Origin: Bolinopsis microptera
Lineage: Eukaryota > Ctenophora > Tentaculata > Lobata > Bolinopsidae
Assembly (NCBI RefSeq): GCF_026151205.1
Contig: NC_087072.1
Location: 26,067,799-26,131,798 of the forward strand
DNA: 64,000 bases
Direction of reading: 5' to 3'
Under the pieces are notes generated by a model. The model was not told where the DNA came from and did not search any database. It saw nothing but the letters and a program-made list of their open reading frames with translations. Shown here piece by piece: positions 31,576 to 44,174 of this stretch; the first letter of the stretch is position 1, and each line of letters opens with the position of its first letter. The position numbers and the translations under genes are program-made.

Positions 31576-31640
31576 TAGGTTAATAACCTTCAACCTATGT
31601 ACCAAGACGCGCGCCAAACTGGACTCGTCGATGGTTAATA
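31576..31640 (+). mobile_element. Decayed half-copy of the foldback element
   Basis: tgtaggttaataacc..., accaagacgcgcgcc and ggactcgtcgatggt follow the left arm of the element at 18910, with substitutions. Confidence 0.6.
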
Positions 31641-32062
31641 TTTGTTCAAATATTTTAAAATATCATTATCATTATCAGACGTGAAATAATCAGCGATGCG
31701 TGTTGGCCAAGTGGATGAATTTATTTTAAAATTATTTGCTTTTAAAAGCAATGCCCTTTTTAGTCTCCCATAAAATAGGAGATTCAATTAATACTAATAA
31801 AATTTGATTATAATTTACCAGTCAAACGTAATTTAAATCAACAATAACGAAATTACTGGTCTCATTTTATTTTTGAAGTGGCAGGCATGAACCTGGTAAT
31901 ATTATTTTAAAGCTAGGTATGACTGTCATGGCTTCGGATAACGATTTACACGATTTAACACGATTAGAAAATTTGTTTGTTATACTGGAATAATAACAAT
32001 TTTAAAATATAAAATAAATTACTTCCCTCTGAAGTAGATCAGATGATGGGAGAGCTTCAAAC

Positions 32063-32099
32063 ATGGCGATGGAGGGAAGCGGTGTCTCACCGCTGGGAG
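32063..32099 (+). CDS. Possible first coding exon of an unknown gene
   Basis: An ATG in a GC-richer pocket encodes MAMEGSGVSPLG and runs into a donor-like G|GTAAAT. A further short frame at 32475-32600 (MSGDLLAHSQDSVGVIELRG, 41 codons in total) has protein-like composition. No later exons were found, so this is weak. Confidence 0.2.
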
Positions 32100-32609
32100 G
32101 TAAATTAATACCCGTATCGCGATGGTAACAGGTAACGCTATTAACTCCGGTTAATGCGATTACACTAGCAGATCTAAGAGTAAAATTTATTGATGGTCAC
32201 CATTTTGTGTAGCACGATGTTGTTGTTGCAACAACACATGACTGGGTTACAGTTGTGTTCAGAGTCGAGAGGTTTTCCGGATTGTCCGTCAGAATGTGTA
32301 GTTAGTAGTGTAGAGTGATTAATCATCATCCGTATTGGACCCTGGTCGTAATAGAAACACCCCTAAAAGTTCGTTTTGACAAAAAATTTAAAACTTCTGT
32401 AATTTCATTTCTGTTTTAGTTAGGCATTTGATTTTTGGTATGCGTATAGAAAATCGATACGGCTTTAAAATGAGATGTCCGGCGACCTCCTAGCTCACTC
32501 ACAAGACTCAGTAGGAGTGATTGAACTGCGAGGGACAATTGAGGCTAACGAATTAGCCTCATCACTTTCAAAAAAGAACTTTCTCATGTTACGTCCATGA
32601 TATCCGAGT

Positions 32610-34690
32610 TGCAAGTATAACTATAATCCATAGTGATTTTTATTTGATTGGACACACAGTATTAGTAAACACACAAGGTTCCGGTTGAAATCTTCATAGA
32701 AAAACTACATCATGAGACCTGAATACGTAAGTCAGAAAACTTTTATGAACTAAAACAGACCAATGTCTGAAAACTCGCCAACCAGGGAATCAAAATTCGA
32801 ATGGGGAAAATCATGTACAAATAATCAGAACTCAATATTAAAATGCAGTGACAACACATAGAAACATGAAGATGAAAATATATAAATATGAAATCATCTA
32901 ACAACTACTATCCTATTTAAGCCCCAAATCTAAGTCCTAAATTTATCAATCAGTCTGGCCTCTTCTCTATCTAAATCCAGCGGCTTCACTTTCTTAACAA
33001 GAATTTCGCCGCGGTAATACCACGCACGATCAAATTTCCCTACTGCATACAATTAAATTGTTCTACTTTATTGTATCCCAGAGTGGTGTTTGGCGCATGT
33101 ACAATGTAATAAACGTTTATATTATACTAGGCGTGCAGAACTTGAAAAATCCTGCGCGCATCTGAGGTGTCGCCGTCGATCTGTATGTGGTTTGGTTGTA
33201 GATCATTTCATACTTTGCGCGGTTTTGTTTCGTGTTAATACGATATGCGTATCATGTCACGTCATATTACTGCATCGTATGCCAACTTATTGACTGTAAT
33301 AAAATATGCTGTCTCGTCTTAGTTATTATTTGTATCTAACATAAACTAATACATTTTGATTCTTAAGCTCGACACATCACAGCACCATCGACTTTCGAGC
33401 CTTTTATTTGATATAGGATTCTTTAAAAGCATACCACAATCTTGATATTATAGTTGCTTCTTGAATGTAACTGTGAAGTAACATTTGTTCTCAACTATGT
33501 ATTCCAATGCTTTCTACCATTCAGTGTCGATTAACTGTTAAATAATCAGCCCACAGCCACGAGTTTATCAGCTGACATCATAATTTTATTTGTTTTGACT
33601 TGCTGAATTTTATCACTCGGTAATTTGTTAAGCTTGTTTCACACAAATAACACCTATATTGATGATTGATCCGTTTGTAACAGTCGTCAAGCACCAAAAA
33701 CTGGTTGCTATGCCTGTAATTAATTAACTCATAACCAGCGTCGCGCGCGCAAAATAGACTCCTTTTATACACATAATTATAGGGGAGTGGTCTATATTGC
33801 GAAGGAGCAGACTTTTGTCGACACCGTAGGACCGTCGGGCCAGCTCATATATCCAAACCCGATTACTTATTCCCTACGATCTTTTTGCCTTCGGCAAGAG
33901 TAGGGAAAAAAATTCCTAATTTATAAAATGACATGTTAAAGGAGGATTTATGGGTCAAAAAACAATGTATTGAAAGGGCCGATTTCTCATAAGTCAAAGA
34001 ACTGTCTATCTTAAATTTATTTCTATGGCCATTCATGCGCAGTGCGCACATGCATGGGGTAAAGTTAAACAGTTTGTCCAAAATAGGTGTCCTCCTTCAA
34101 TTTTTGGGGCAAATTGCTAGAAAGGGTACACTGTGCAATGTATATGATGCTGTTGCTTTTGCAATCGAGTCTGCAATCCAAGCGTAGTTCCTCACCATTC
34201 TCATCTTAATTAAACAAGTAAACAAGTGTTACATCCTCTTCCTCCACACTTCTGATCCTTCAATGATCCATATTGATATAGTGATTATACTTGATCGAGA
34301 TCTAAGCTTTAAATATTAAAGGCGAAAATATGAGGCTAACCACCTTTTGAGAGGGTGAAATGAGGCTAACAAGTATAATTTTGTGTATATTTTCGAGTAG
34401 GTTCGGTATTGTGACTGTCTAATATGTAAACAATAAAGATTGATTCATCCTCTTCAAGCTCAACATTTCAGAAATCGCCGAGTCTACTTGTAGGAGGCCA
34501 AAATGAGGTTAATAAATAATTTTACCTAAAAAACTTGTAATTGTAGCCCGAAGGTTATTGAGACTTTATCGAAACTTATTTTACGTCATTAACATCCCTT
34601 GATGACGTCATCAAGTTAACCGTTTTTTAATTGATTTTGACAAAGTAACAACTTTTCAAATTGATTTTACACCATTTAGGAGTAATTTTA
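32610..34690. other. Gene-free AT-rich region
   Basis: No supported gene. The gaggctaac/gaggttaat motif recurs at 34330, 34361 and 34503, as it does near 63.2-63.95 kb. Confidence 0.5.
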
Positions 34691-34699
34691 TTCAAAATT

Positions 34700-37115
34700 T
34701 GAGGCCATATTGAAGTTAAATAATTGTTCAAGCATTCTGAAAACTTACCAGAAAGTTTTGTTAGCTTGCTCCTTCATAAAGATATTTGCTATTGAAGCCC
34801 TAAATGAGACTTGGCTCAAAAAGTCTATCTCTAGCAACGAAATCTTTCCTTCTTCTCAATATTATGAAGTCTTCCGCAATGAACGTACGAGAAAGACTCA
34901 TCCTCAAGATCCTGTTCGGTCTGATCTCGACGCCACTAAAACCCGACTATCAGTTAGCCTAGCCGCAGCTCTAGCCTTCCTAGAGTGTACTCATGTAGAA
35001 AGAGGGGGCGACCGCCCCCCCCCCCCCCATAAAATCTGGAAAAGGGGCCAACATTAAAGGGGCCAACATTTTTCCTGAATTTTATAAAATTCAGGAAACA
35101 TTGCTAGTTACTCTTTTGTGCCGTGTTTAGTATCTTCAAGTAAATTAGCAGGATACAATCCAGCTGTGAGCTGGCATGAACCAGAAATCTGACAATTTAT
35201 ATTACATATTCCGATATTACATGTCAGGATTCATCAGAAGTTCAGGAACCTAGCGATTATAAAATTCAGATAACTTTGCTGGTTACTCTTCTATGCCGTG
35301 TTCAGTATTTTCAATACCAGAATTTTTCAATGAACCAGAAATCTGTTAATTTATATTGCATATTCTGATATTAAACGAATAGCTGATTTTGATAAAATAA
35401 CATTGTGATCCGGCGTGATTAATTATTTTAATTGAAGTACAACTGCTGCACCCCTGACTTTTTAACTTAATTATAATAAGAGACGTATATATTAGGAAAT
35501 TTGTAATTTGATAAAATTTTTGGTGTGTGAATTAAAGGTCTTTAAAACAAAACATATTACATGTCAGGATTCATCAGAAGTTCAGAAGCCTAGCGATTAT
35601 AAAATTCAGATAACATTACTGATTACTCTTTTATGCCGTGGGAGTAAATTTCTTTTATCACCAGTTTTCGGATCCTTCATTTTATGACACTGACATCTCC
35701 TATGTCAATGATGTTAATTTTGATATTGACTTTGATCATCGGGATGTTCGTAAGCTTCTTTCAAATATCAATTCAAATAAAGCCCATGGCCCAGATGGTT
35801 TACACGGTAAAGTTCTCAAGAATCGTTCCGTAGGTTTAGCTTACCCTCTAACATGCATCTTTCGTGGTTCCTACAACAGCGGCTACATTCCACAAGAATG
35901 GAAACTTGCAAATGTTGTCCCAATATTTAAGAAAGGTAAGAAAAGTGAGGTTGAAAACTATAAACCAATACCTTTACTTGTCTAGTCATGAAAGTTTTTG
36001 AGCGCATTGTTAAACGTAAACTGCTTTCTTTGACAAGTACCCTTCTTGATCCCAGGCAGCATGGTTTTCTAGAGCACAAGTCATGCACAACCAATATTGT
36101 TGACTTTTGTGATAGCCTGGCATTGTCTCTTAACGAAAACATTATCAATTATGTTGTGTATTTGGATTTTGCTAAGGCATTTGATTCTGTAAATCACGAT
36201 ATCCTTCTTCATAAGCTAAAGACCTTATATTAGTGCTTTTCATGCAACAAGTAAAACAAATCCTTTATGTCATGTTTCCAGGGTTTGGACTGGAATTTCC
36301 CGCTTAAAGAACATCGATGGTACACTTCTCAAATTCCTTACCAATTACCTTCAAGGCCGTTATATTACCAAAGAGTAGTTATTGGTACTGAGATGTCTTC
36401 TACCCTTTCAGTTAATTCTGGTGTCCCCCAGGGCTGTATTCTTGCTCCTTTACTCTTTGTATTGTTTATCAATGATATTCCCATTGGCCTTTCGAATGAT
36501 ACTGATATTGTTTTGTATGCCGATGATACAAAGATCTGGCGTAAAATACATTCATCTTCTCATAATGCTACTTTGCAAATGGATATAGACTATCTTTCTG
36601 ATTGGGCACTAAGGAACAAACTGCGATTCCATCCAGCAAATTACCTGGGGACCCCAAGCTATTATATTTATGTTCATAATCATAGAGATTAGGCGGAATG
36701 ACAGGCTGAGCGCCGCCCAGTAATCCAGCAAAGTGTAAAGTTCTTGTTGTTTCAGGGAATCTGAATCTCCTCCATTCGCATATAATCTTGATGGCTCTCC
36801 TACCCGACTACCATGAGCCTTAGAAAAAGATCTTGTAGTCGATATTACTCCTGAGCTAAGTTGGAATAGGCAATGCGGCAGAATTTATACTAAGGCCTAC
36901 CAACAACTTGGTATGGTCAGAAGAAATGGCCATATTGTCATTGATCAGAAACGTCGCCGGGCCCTTTATCATTTAAGTCAAACGTTTGACTTAAATGATC
37001 TTATTTTTTTCCACAAAGTTAAAATAAATTTAATACCTGTATCATTTCCTTTTGTTTGGGAAAGAGAGATACTGGCAGCGGTCCACTCTACCCAATTATG
37101 GGTTTTGGTCAAATT
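34700..37115 (+). mobile_element. Decayed LINE with endonuclease and RT remnants
   Basis: An endonuclease-like ALNETWLKKSISSNEIFP appears near 34793, then an unrelated stretch with a repeated aaaattcagg..ttactctt block (35091, 35264, 35603). RT pieces follow: NKAHGPDGLHGKVLK (35770), the YLDFAKAFDSVNHDIL palm block (about 36155), SGVPQGCILAPLLF (about 36415) and YADDTKIW (about 36520). Several frameshifts and stops separate them. An 82-bp insertion with target-site duplication sits at 36641. Confidence 0.85.
36641..36722. mobile_element. 82-bp insertion with 10-bp target-site duplication
   Basis: ATCCAGCAAA occurs directly on both sides (36631-36640 and 36723-36732). Removing the insert restores the RT frame around FHPAKCKVLV. 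The insert (aggcggaatgacaggctgag...) matches, inverted, segments of the 19.69-20.0 kb repeat cluster. Confidence 0.8.
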
Positions 37116-37333
37116 TTATTAATCGAAACTCAATTAGTTGAACTATAGACATGTGAAATATCATATGCCTGTCTTAAAAGTTCTTCCTGTGACAATCTTC
37201 TAAAGTTGAATTGGGAAAAACGTGGTCCATCTCGTATAAGTAGGGGGTTCCAGTGCGAACTTTCTTTATGACCAGGGTCACTATGTCGTTTTATATTATT
37301 TATGTCGTTTAAAGTTAAACAAAGTTTCTAGCG

Positions 37334-37900
37334 ATGAGGGATGCACTACTGATATTGGTAGGATTACTTGCTGTGACTCAAAGTAGTGTCATCTTCGAAC
37401 GAGCAATAGATGCTGACACTGCAGTTGTGTTTGAGGCTGAGGATGGTCCTCTCAGAAACGGTAGTCCACCACTTGGTCCAGCTGGTGTTTTAGAGTACGG
37501 AGTTCAGGCGAGGAGGGGGTCTGCAACTCAAACCCACAGCTGTAACTACGTTAGAGGTGTTCCCTCTAATCTTAGGTATGCAAGTGAAATGTACCCGCAC
37601 GGTCTGACTCAGTTCTATCAGAAATACACTGAAGCGTACGGGATACCAGTTGTGTCTTCCAGCAGAGTTCCGGACGATGCCTTGAAGAGAGCTTGCTACG
37701 TATTGAGGTTCCTGTTGGCAGATCATTCAGGAGTCAGGAACAATTACTACCAAAGATACGGAAGAGTGGGCATCATGGCAACCACTGAGTACACCACAAA
37801 CATTCCTGAACATAGCTGGTTGGACCCTGTATTCTGGAATGCCAGGGCTAGAGGACTCGGAGCTACAGAAGATTGGCCTATCTCAACAGGTTGTAAATAA
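37334..37900 (+). pseudogene. Truncated secreted metallopeptidase, second copy (N-terminal part)
   Basis: An open frame of 188 codons begins with a likely signal peptide (MRDALLILVGLLAVTQSS). It continues through the [11 protein letters not shown] region shared almost base for base with the minus-strand copy at 27.3-27.6 kb, and ends after [13 protein letters not shown] with CK-stop. The zinc-binding HEFAH region, the [11 protein letters not shown] block and the ShKT module are absent. The homology carries on through the stop into the 37936 MITE, so the gene was already broken before duplication, or the two copies share the same interruption. It supplies the N-terminus missing in the other copy. 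It might still be expressed as a short secreted protein. Confidence 0.7.
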
Positions 37901-37935
37901 GGAGCTGACCGCCCCTCCATAAATGTACGATTACT

Positions 37936-38036
37936 CGTTACACTATAGTACTATCTCAGTAACTTACTGTATTTTGGTGTTTATCGTCAAATTGGGTTAC
38001 TTCTGTAACTTGCAGAGATAGTACTATAGTGTAACG
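37936..38036. mobile_element. 101-bp MITE with 22-bp perfect inverted repeats
   Basis: The ends start CGTTACACTATAGTACTATC and are exact inverted copies over 22 bp around a ~57-bp centre, which itself contains a near-palindromic agtaac/gttact pair. A truncated relative lies at 27139-27236. Confidence 0.85.
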
Positions 38037-38094
38037 ATTTAGAATTTGTGATTGAGATTTATAATTGTAATAATAGTTGGCCTTAAGTTATTTC

Positions 38095-41000
38095 TATACT
38101 TGAAACGTTAGGAACTACTTGAAACGTTAGGAACTACTTGAAACGTTAGGAACTACTTGAAACGTTAGGAACTACTTGAAACGTTAGGAACTACATGAAA
38201 CAACTTGAAACGTTAGGAACTACTTGAAACTTTAGGAACTACTTGAAACGTTAGGAACTACTTGAAACGTTAGGAACTACTTGAAACGTTAGGAACTACT
38301 TGAAACGTTAGGAACTACTTGAAACGTTAGGAACTACTTGAAACGTTAGGAACTACTTGAAACGTTAGGAACTACTTGAAACGTTAGGAACTACTTGAAA
38401 CGTTAGGAACTACTTGAAACGTTAGGAGCTACTTGAAACGTTAGGAGCTACTTGAAACGTTAGGAACTACTTGAAACGTTAGGAACTACTTGAAACGTTA
38501 GGAACTACTTGAAACGTTAGGAACTACTTGAAACGTTAGGAACTACTTGAAACGTTAGGAACTACTTGAAACGTTAGGAACTACTTGAAACGTTAGGAAC
38601 TACTTGAAACGTTAGGAACTACTTGAAACGTTAGTAACTACTTGAAACGTTAGGAACTACTTGAAACGTTAGGAACTACTTGAAACGTTAGGAACTACTT
38701 GAAACGTTAGGAGCTACTTGAAACGTTAGGAACTACTTGAAACGTTAGGAACTACTTGAAACGTTAGGAACTACTTGAAACGTTAGGAGCTACTTGAAAC
38801 GTTAGGAGCTACTTGAAACGTTAGGAACTACTTGAAACGTTAGGAACTACTTGAAACGTTAGGAACTACTTGAAACGTTAGGAACTGCTTGAAACGTTAG
38901 GAACTACTTGAAACGTTAGGAACTACTTGAAACGTTAGGAACTACTTGAAACGTTAGGAACTACTTGAAACGTTAGGAACTACTTGAAACGTTAGGAACT
39001 ACTTGAAACGTTAGGAACTACTTGAAACGTTAGGAACTACTTGAAACGTTAGGAACTACTTGAAACGTAAGGAACTACTTGAAATGTTAGGAACTACTTG
39101 AAACGTTAGGAACTACTTGAAACGTTAGGAACTACTTGAAACGTTAGGAACTACTTGAAACGTTAGGAACTACTTGAAACGTTAGGAACTACTTGAAACG
39201 TTAGTAACTACTTGAAACGTTAGGAACTACTTGAAACGTTAGGAACTACTTGAAACGTTAGGAACTACTTGAAACGTTAGGAACTACTTGAAACGTTAGG
39301 AACTACTTGAAACGTTAGGAACTACTTGAAACGTTAGGAACTACTTGAAACGTTAGGAACTACTTGAAACGTTAGGAACTACTTGAAACGTTAGGAACTA
39401 CTTGAAATGTTAGGAACTACTGGAAACGTTAGGAACTACTTGAAACGTTAGGAACTACTTGAAACGTTAGGAACTACTTGAAACGTTAGGAACTACTTGA
39501 AACGTTAGGAACTACTTGAAACGTTAGGAACTACTTGAAACGTTAGGAACTACTTGAAACGTTAGGAACTACTTGAAACGTTAGGAACTACTTGAAACGT
39601 TAGGAACTACTTGAAACGTTAGGAACTACTTGAAACGTTAGGAACTACTTGAAACGTTAGGAACTACTTGAAACGTTAGGAACTACTTGAAACGTTAGTA
39701 ACTACTTGAAACGTTAGGAACTACTTGAAACGTTAGGAACTACTTGAAACGTTAGGAACTACTTGAAACGTTAGGAACTACTTGAAACGTTAGGAACTTC
39801 TTGAAACGTTAGGAACTACTTGAAACGTTAGGAACTACTTGAAACGTTAGGAACTACTTGAAACGTTAGGAACTACTTGAAACGTTAGGAACTACTTGAA
39901 ACGTTAGGAACTACTTGAAACGTTAGGAACTACTTGAAACGTTAGGAACTACTTGAAACGTTAGTAACTACTTGAAACGTTAGGAACTACTTGAAACGTT
40001 AGGAACTACTTGAAACGTTAGGAACTACTTGAAACGTTAGGAACTACTTGAAACGTTAGGAACTACTTGAAATGTTAGGAACTACTTGAAACGTTAGGAA
40101 CTACTTGAAACGTTAGGAACTACTTGAAACGTTAGGAACTACTTGAAACGTTAGGAACTACTTGAAACGTTAGGAACTACTTGAAACGTTAGGAACTACT
40201 TGAAACGTTAGGAACTACTTGAAACGTTAGGAACTACTTGAAATGATAGGAACTACTTGAAACGTTAGGAACTACTTGAAACGTTAGGAACTACTTGAAA
40301 CGTTAGGAACTACTTGAAATGTTAGGAACTACTTGAAACGTTAGGAACTACTTGAAACGTTAGGAATTACTTGAAACGTTAAGAACTACTTGAAACGTTA
40401 GGAACTACTTGAAACGTTAGGAACTACTTGAAACGTTAGGAACTACTTGAAACGTTAGGAACTACTTGAAACGTTAGGAACTACTTGAAACGTTAGGAAC
40501 TACTTGAAACGTTAGGAACTACTTGAAACGTTAGGAACTACTTGAAACGTTAGGAACTACTTGAAACGTTAGAAACTACTTGAAACGTTAGGAACTACTT
40601 GAAACATTAGGAACTACTTGAAACGTTAGGAACTACTTGAAACGTTAGGAACTACTTGAAACGTTAGGAACTACTTGAAACGTTAGAAACTACTTGAAAT
40701 GTTAGGAACTACTTGAAACGTTAGGAACTACTTGAAATGTTAGGAACTACTTGAAACGTTAGGAACTACTTGAAACGTTAGGAACTACTTGAAACGTTAG
40801 GAACTACTTGAAACGTTAGGAACTACTTGGAACGTTAGAAACTACTTGAAACGTTAGGAACTACTTGAAATGTTAGGAACTACTTGGAACGTTAGGAACT
40901 ACTTGAAACGTTAGGAACTACTTGAAACGTTAGGAACTACTTGAAACGTTAGGAACTACTTGAAACGTTAGGAACTACTTGAAACGTTAGGAACTACTTG

Positions 41001-42740
41001 AAACGTTAGGAACTATTTGAAACGTTAGGAACTACTTGGAACGTTAGAAACTACTTGAAACGTTAGGAACTACTTGAAACGTTAGGAACTACTTGAAACG
41101 TTAGGAACTACTTGAAACGTTAGGAACTACTTGAAACGTTAGGAACTACTTGGAACGTTAGGAACTACTTGAAACGTTAGGAACTACTTGAAACGTTAGG
41201 AACTACTTGAACGTTAGGAACTACTTGAAACGTTAGGAACTACTTGAAACGTTAGGAACTACTTGAAACGTTAGGAACTACTTGAAACGTTAGGAACTAC
41301 TTGAAACGTTAGGAACTACTTGAAACGTTAGGAACTACTTGAAACGTTAGGAACTACTTGAAACGTTAGGAACTACTTGAAACGTTAGGAACTACTTGAA
41401 ACGTTAGGAACTACTTGAAACGTTAGGAACTACTTGAAACGTTAGGAACTACTTGAAACGTTAGGAACTACTTGAAACGTTAGGAACTACTTGAAACGTT
41501 AGGAACTACTTGAAACGTTAGGAACTACTTGAAACGTTAGGAACTACTTGAAACGTTAGGAACTACTTGAAACGTTAGGAACTACTTGAAACGTTAGGAA
41601 CTACTTGAAACGTTAGGAACTACTTGAAACGTTAGGAACTACTTGAAACGTTAGGAACTACTTGAAACGTTAGGAACTACTTGAAACGTTAGGAACTACT
41701 TGAAACGTTAGGAACTACTTGAAACGTTAGGAACTACTTGAAACGTTAGGAACTACTTGAAACGTTAGGAACTACTTGAAACGTTAGGAACTACTTGAAA
41801 CGTTAGGAACTACTTGAAACGTTAGGAACTACTTGAAACGTTAGGAACTACTTGAAACGTTAGGAACTACTTGAAACGTTAGGAACTACTTGAAACGTTA
41901 GGAACTACTTGAAACGTTAGGAACTACTTGAAACGTTAGGAACTACTTGAAACGTTAGGAACTACTTGAAACGTTAGGAACTACTTGAAACGTTAGGAAC
42001 TACTTGAAACGTTAGGAACTACTTGAAACGTTAGGAACTACTTGAAACGTTAGGAACTACTTGAAACGTTAGGAACTACTTGAAACGTTAGGAACTACTT
42101 GAAACGTTAGGAACTACTTGAAACGTTAGGAACTACTTGAAACGTTAGGAACTACTTGAAACGTTAGGAACTACTTGAAACGTTAGGAACTACTTGAAAC
42201 GTTAGGAACTACTTGAAACGTTAGGAACTACTTGAAACGTTAGGAACTACTTGAAACGTTAGGAACTACTTGAAACGTTAGGAACTACTTGAAACGTTAG
42301 GAACTACTTGAAACGTTAGGAACTACTTGAAACGTTAGGAACTACTTGAAACGTTAGGAACTACTTGAAACGTTAGGAACTACTTGAAACGTTAGGAACT
42401 ACTTGAAACGTTAGGAACTACTTGAAACGTTAGGAACTACTTGAAACGTTAGGAACTACTTGAAACGTTAGGAACTACTTGAAACGTTAGGAACTACTTG
42501 AAACGTTAGGAACTACTTGAAACGTTAGGAACTACTTGAACGTTAGGAACTACTTGAAACGTTAGGAACTACTTGAAACGTTAGGAACTACTTGAAACGT
42601 TAGGAACTACTTGAAACGTTAGGAACTACTTGAAACGTTAGGAACTACTTGAAACGTTAGGAACTACTTGAAACGTTAGGAACTACTTGAAACGTTAGGA
42701 ACTACTTGAAACGTTAGGAACTACTTGAAACGTTAGGAAT
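38095..42740. repeat. 19-bp satellite (gaaacgttaggaactactt), about 244 copies
   Basis: Very homogeneous 19-bp period over 4.6 kb. Variants are more frequent in 38.4-41.2 kb (agc, gtaac, aatgtt, ttggaa); the last 1.5 kb is nearly perfect, except two 18-bp units near 41210 and 42540. A few units recur in blocks, suggesting higher-order duplication. Confidence 0.98.
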
Positions 42741-42799
42741 CTTGAAAATGGGGGAAAAACAAAAAAAAAAAAACTTTGAAAAAAAATTTTTTTTTTGGG

Positions 42800-42832
<33 letters not shown>

Positions 42833-43050
42833 TGAAAAGGGGGTTTAAAATTAGGGGGAAAAAAAAACAAAAAACTTTTTTGGGGGAAAAAAAAAAAACA
42901 AAAAAAAGTTGGGGCACAAAATTTTTTGGGGGGAAAAAAAAATTTAAAAAAAACCCTTTAAGGGAAAAAAACAAAAAAATTAAAAACTTTGAAACAAAAA
43001 AAAAAAAAAAAAAAAAAACTTAAAATTTAAAAAAAAATTAAAAAGGGGGG

Positions 43051-43084
<34 letters not shown>

Positions 43085-43640
43085 AAAAATTAAAGGAAAA
43101 AAAAAATTTTAAATTGGGGTAAAAAAAAAAAAATAATAAAAAAAAAACGTTAGGGGGGAAAAAAAAAAAAAACCCCCGAAAAAATTTAAAAAAAAAATTT
43201 TAAAAAAAATAAAACTTGGGAAAAAAACTTTAAAAAAAACGTTTAAAAAAAAACCTTTTAAAAAAAGGGTTTTTAAATTAAAAAAAAAGGGGAAAAAAAA
43301 AAACTTTAAAAAAAAAACGTTAAAGGGGGAAAAAAAACTTTGAAAAAAAAAAAAATTTGGGAAAAAAAAAAAAAAAAAAAAAAATTTTTAAAAAAAAAAA
43401 CTTTTTTAAAAAAAAACCCTTAAAACTTTTTGGGAAAAAAAATTGGAAAAATTTTTTGGGGGAAAAAAAGGGTTAAAAAAAACAAACTTTTGAAAAAATT
43501 TTAAAAAAAGGGGGGGGAAAAAAAAAAAAACGTTAGGGGGAAAAAAAAAAAAAAAAAAAAAAAATTTTATTGGGGAAATACAAAAAAAAAAAAACTAGGG
43601 GAAAAAAAAATTTTTTTAAAAACTTTTAAAAAAGGGAAAA

Positions 43641-43696
<56 letters not shown>

Positions 43697-44140
43697 GGGA
43701 AAAATTTTAAAAAATTAAAAAAAACAGGGGTTAAAAAAATTTTTAAAAAAAAAAAAAAATTTTGGGGGGGGAAAAAAAAAAAAAACTTTAAAAAATTAAA
43801 AAAAAAAAAAAAAAAAATTAGGGGGGAAAAAAAAACGTTTTTGGGAAATTTAAAAAATTTTTGGAAAAAAAAAAAAAAAGTTAGGGGGAAAAAAAAACCC
43901 GAAGGGGGAAATTTTTTTGGAAAAACTTGGGGAAAGGGGAAAAAAAAAAAATTTTTTCTTGGGGAAAAAAATTGGGAAAATTTAAAGGGGGGGGGGAAAA
44001 AAAAAAGGAAAAAATCTTTTGGGGAAAAAACGGAAAAGTTTTTAAACAAAAAAACCCCCCCCCCAAAAAAAACCCCCCCAATTTAAAAAAAAAAAAAAAC
44101 TTTTTAAAAAAAAAAAAAAAAACTTTTTTTTCCCCCACCT
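42741..44140. other. Homopolymer-inflated low-quality continuation of the satellite
   Basis: Sequence consists almost only of A-, G- and T-runs, but remnants of the satellite unit keep appearing (aacgttaggggg near 43146, 43530 and 43870; aactttgaaa; acttgaaaa). This looks like corrupted consensus rather than biology. The Lys- and Phe-rich frames on it are artefacts. Confidence 0.8.
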
Positions 44141-44174
44141 CCTGCCCCACACGTTAAACCTGTAGCCCCAATAG

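Noticed and set aside
31693..31770. tRNA gene suggested by an A-box-like tggccaagtgg
   Set aside because: No matching B-box, T-arm or cloverleaf downstream.
38095..42740. CRISPR-like array
   Set aside because: Direct tandem 19-bp units without spacers, in a nuclear animal genome.
42714..44157. Lys- and Phe-rich proteins
   Set aside because: Translation of homopolymer-inflated, probably erroneous sequence.
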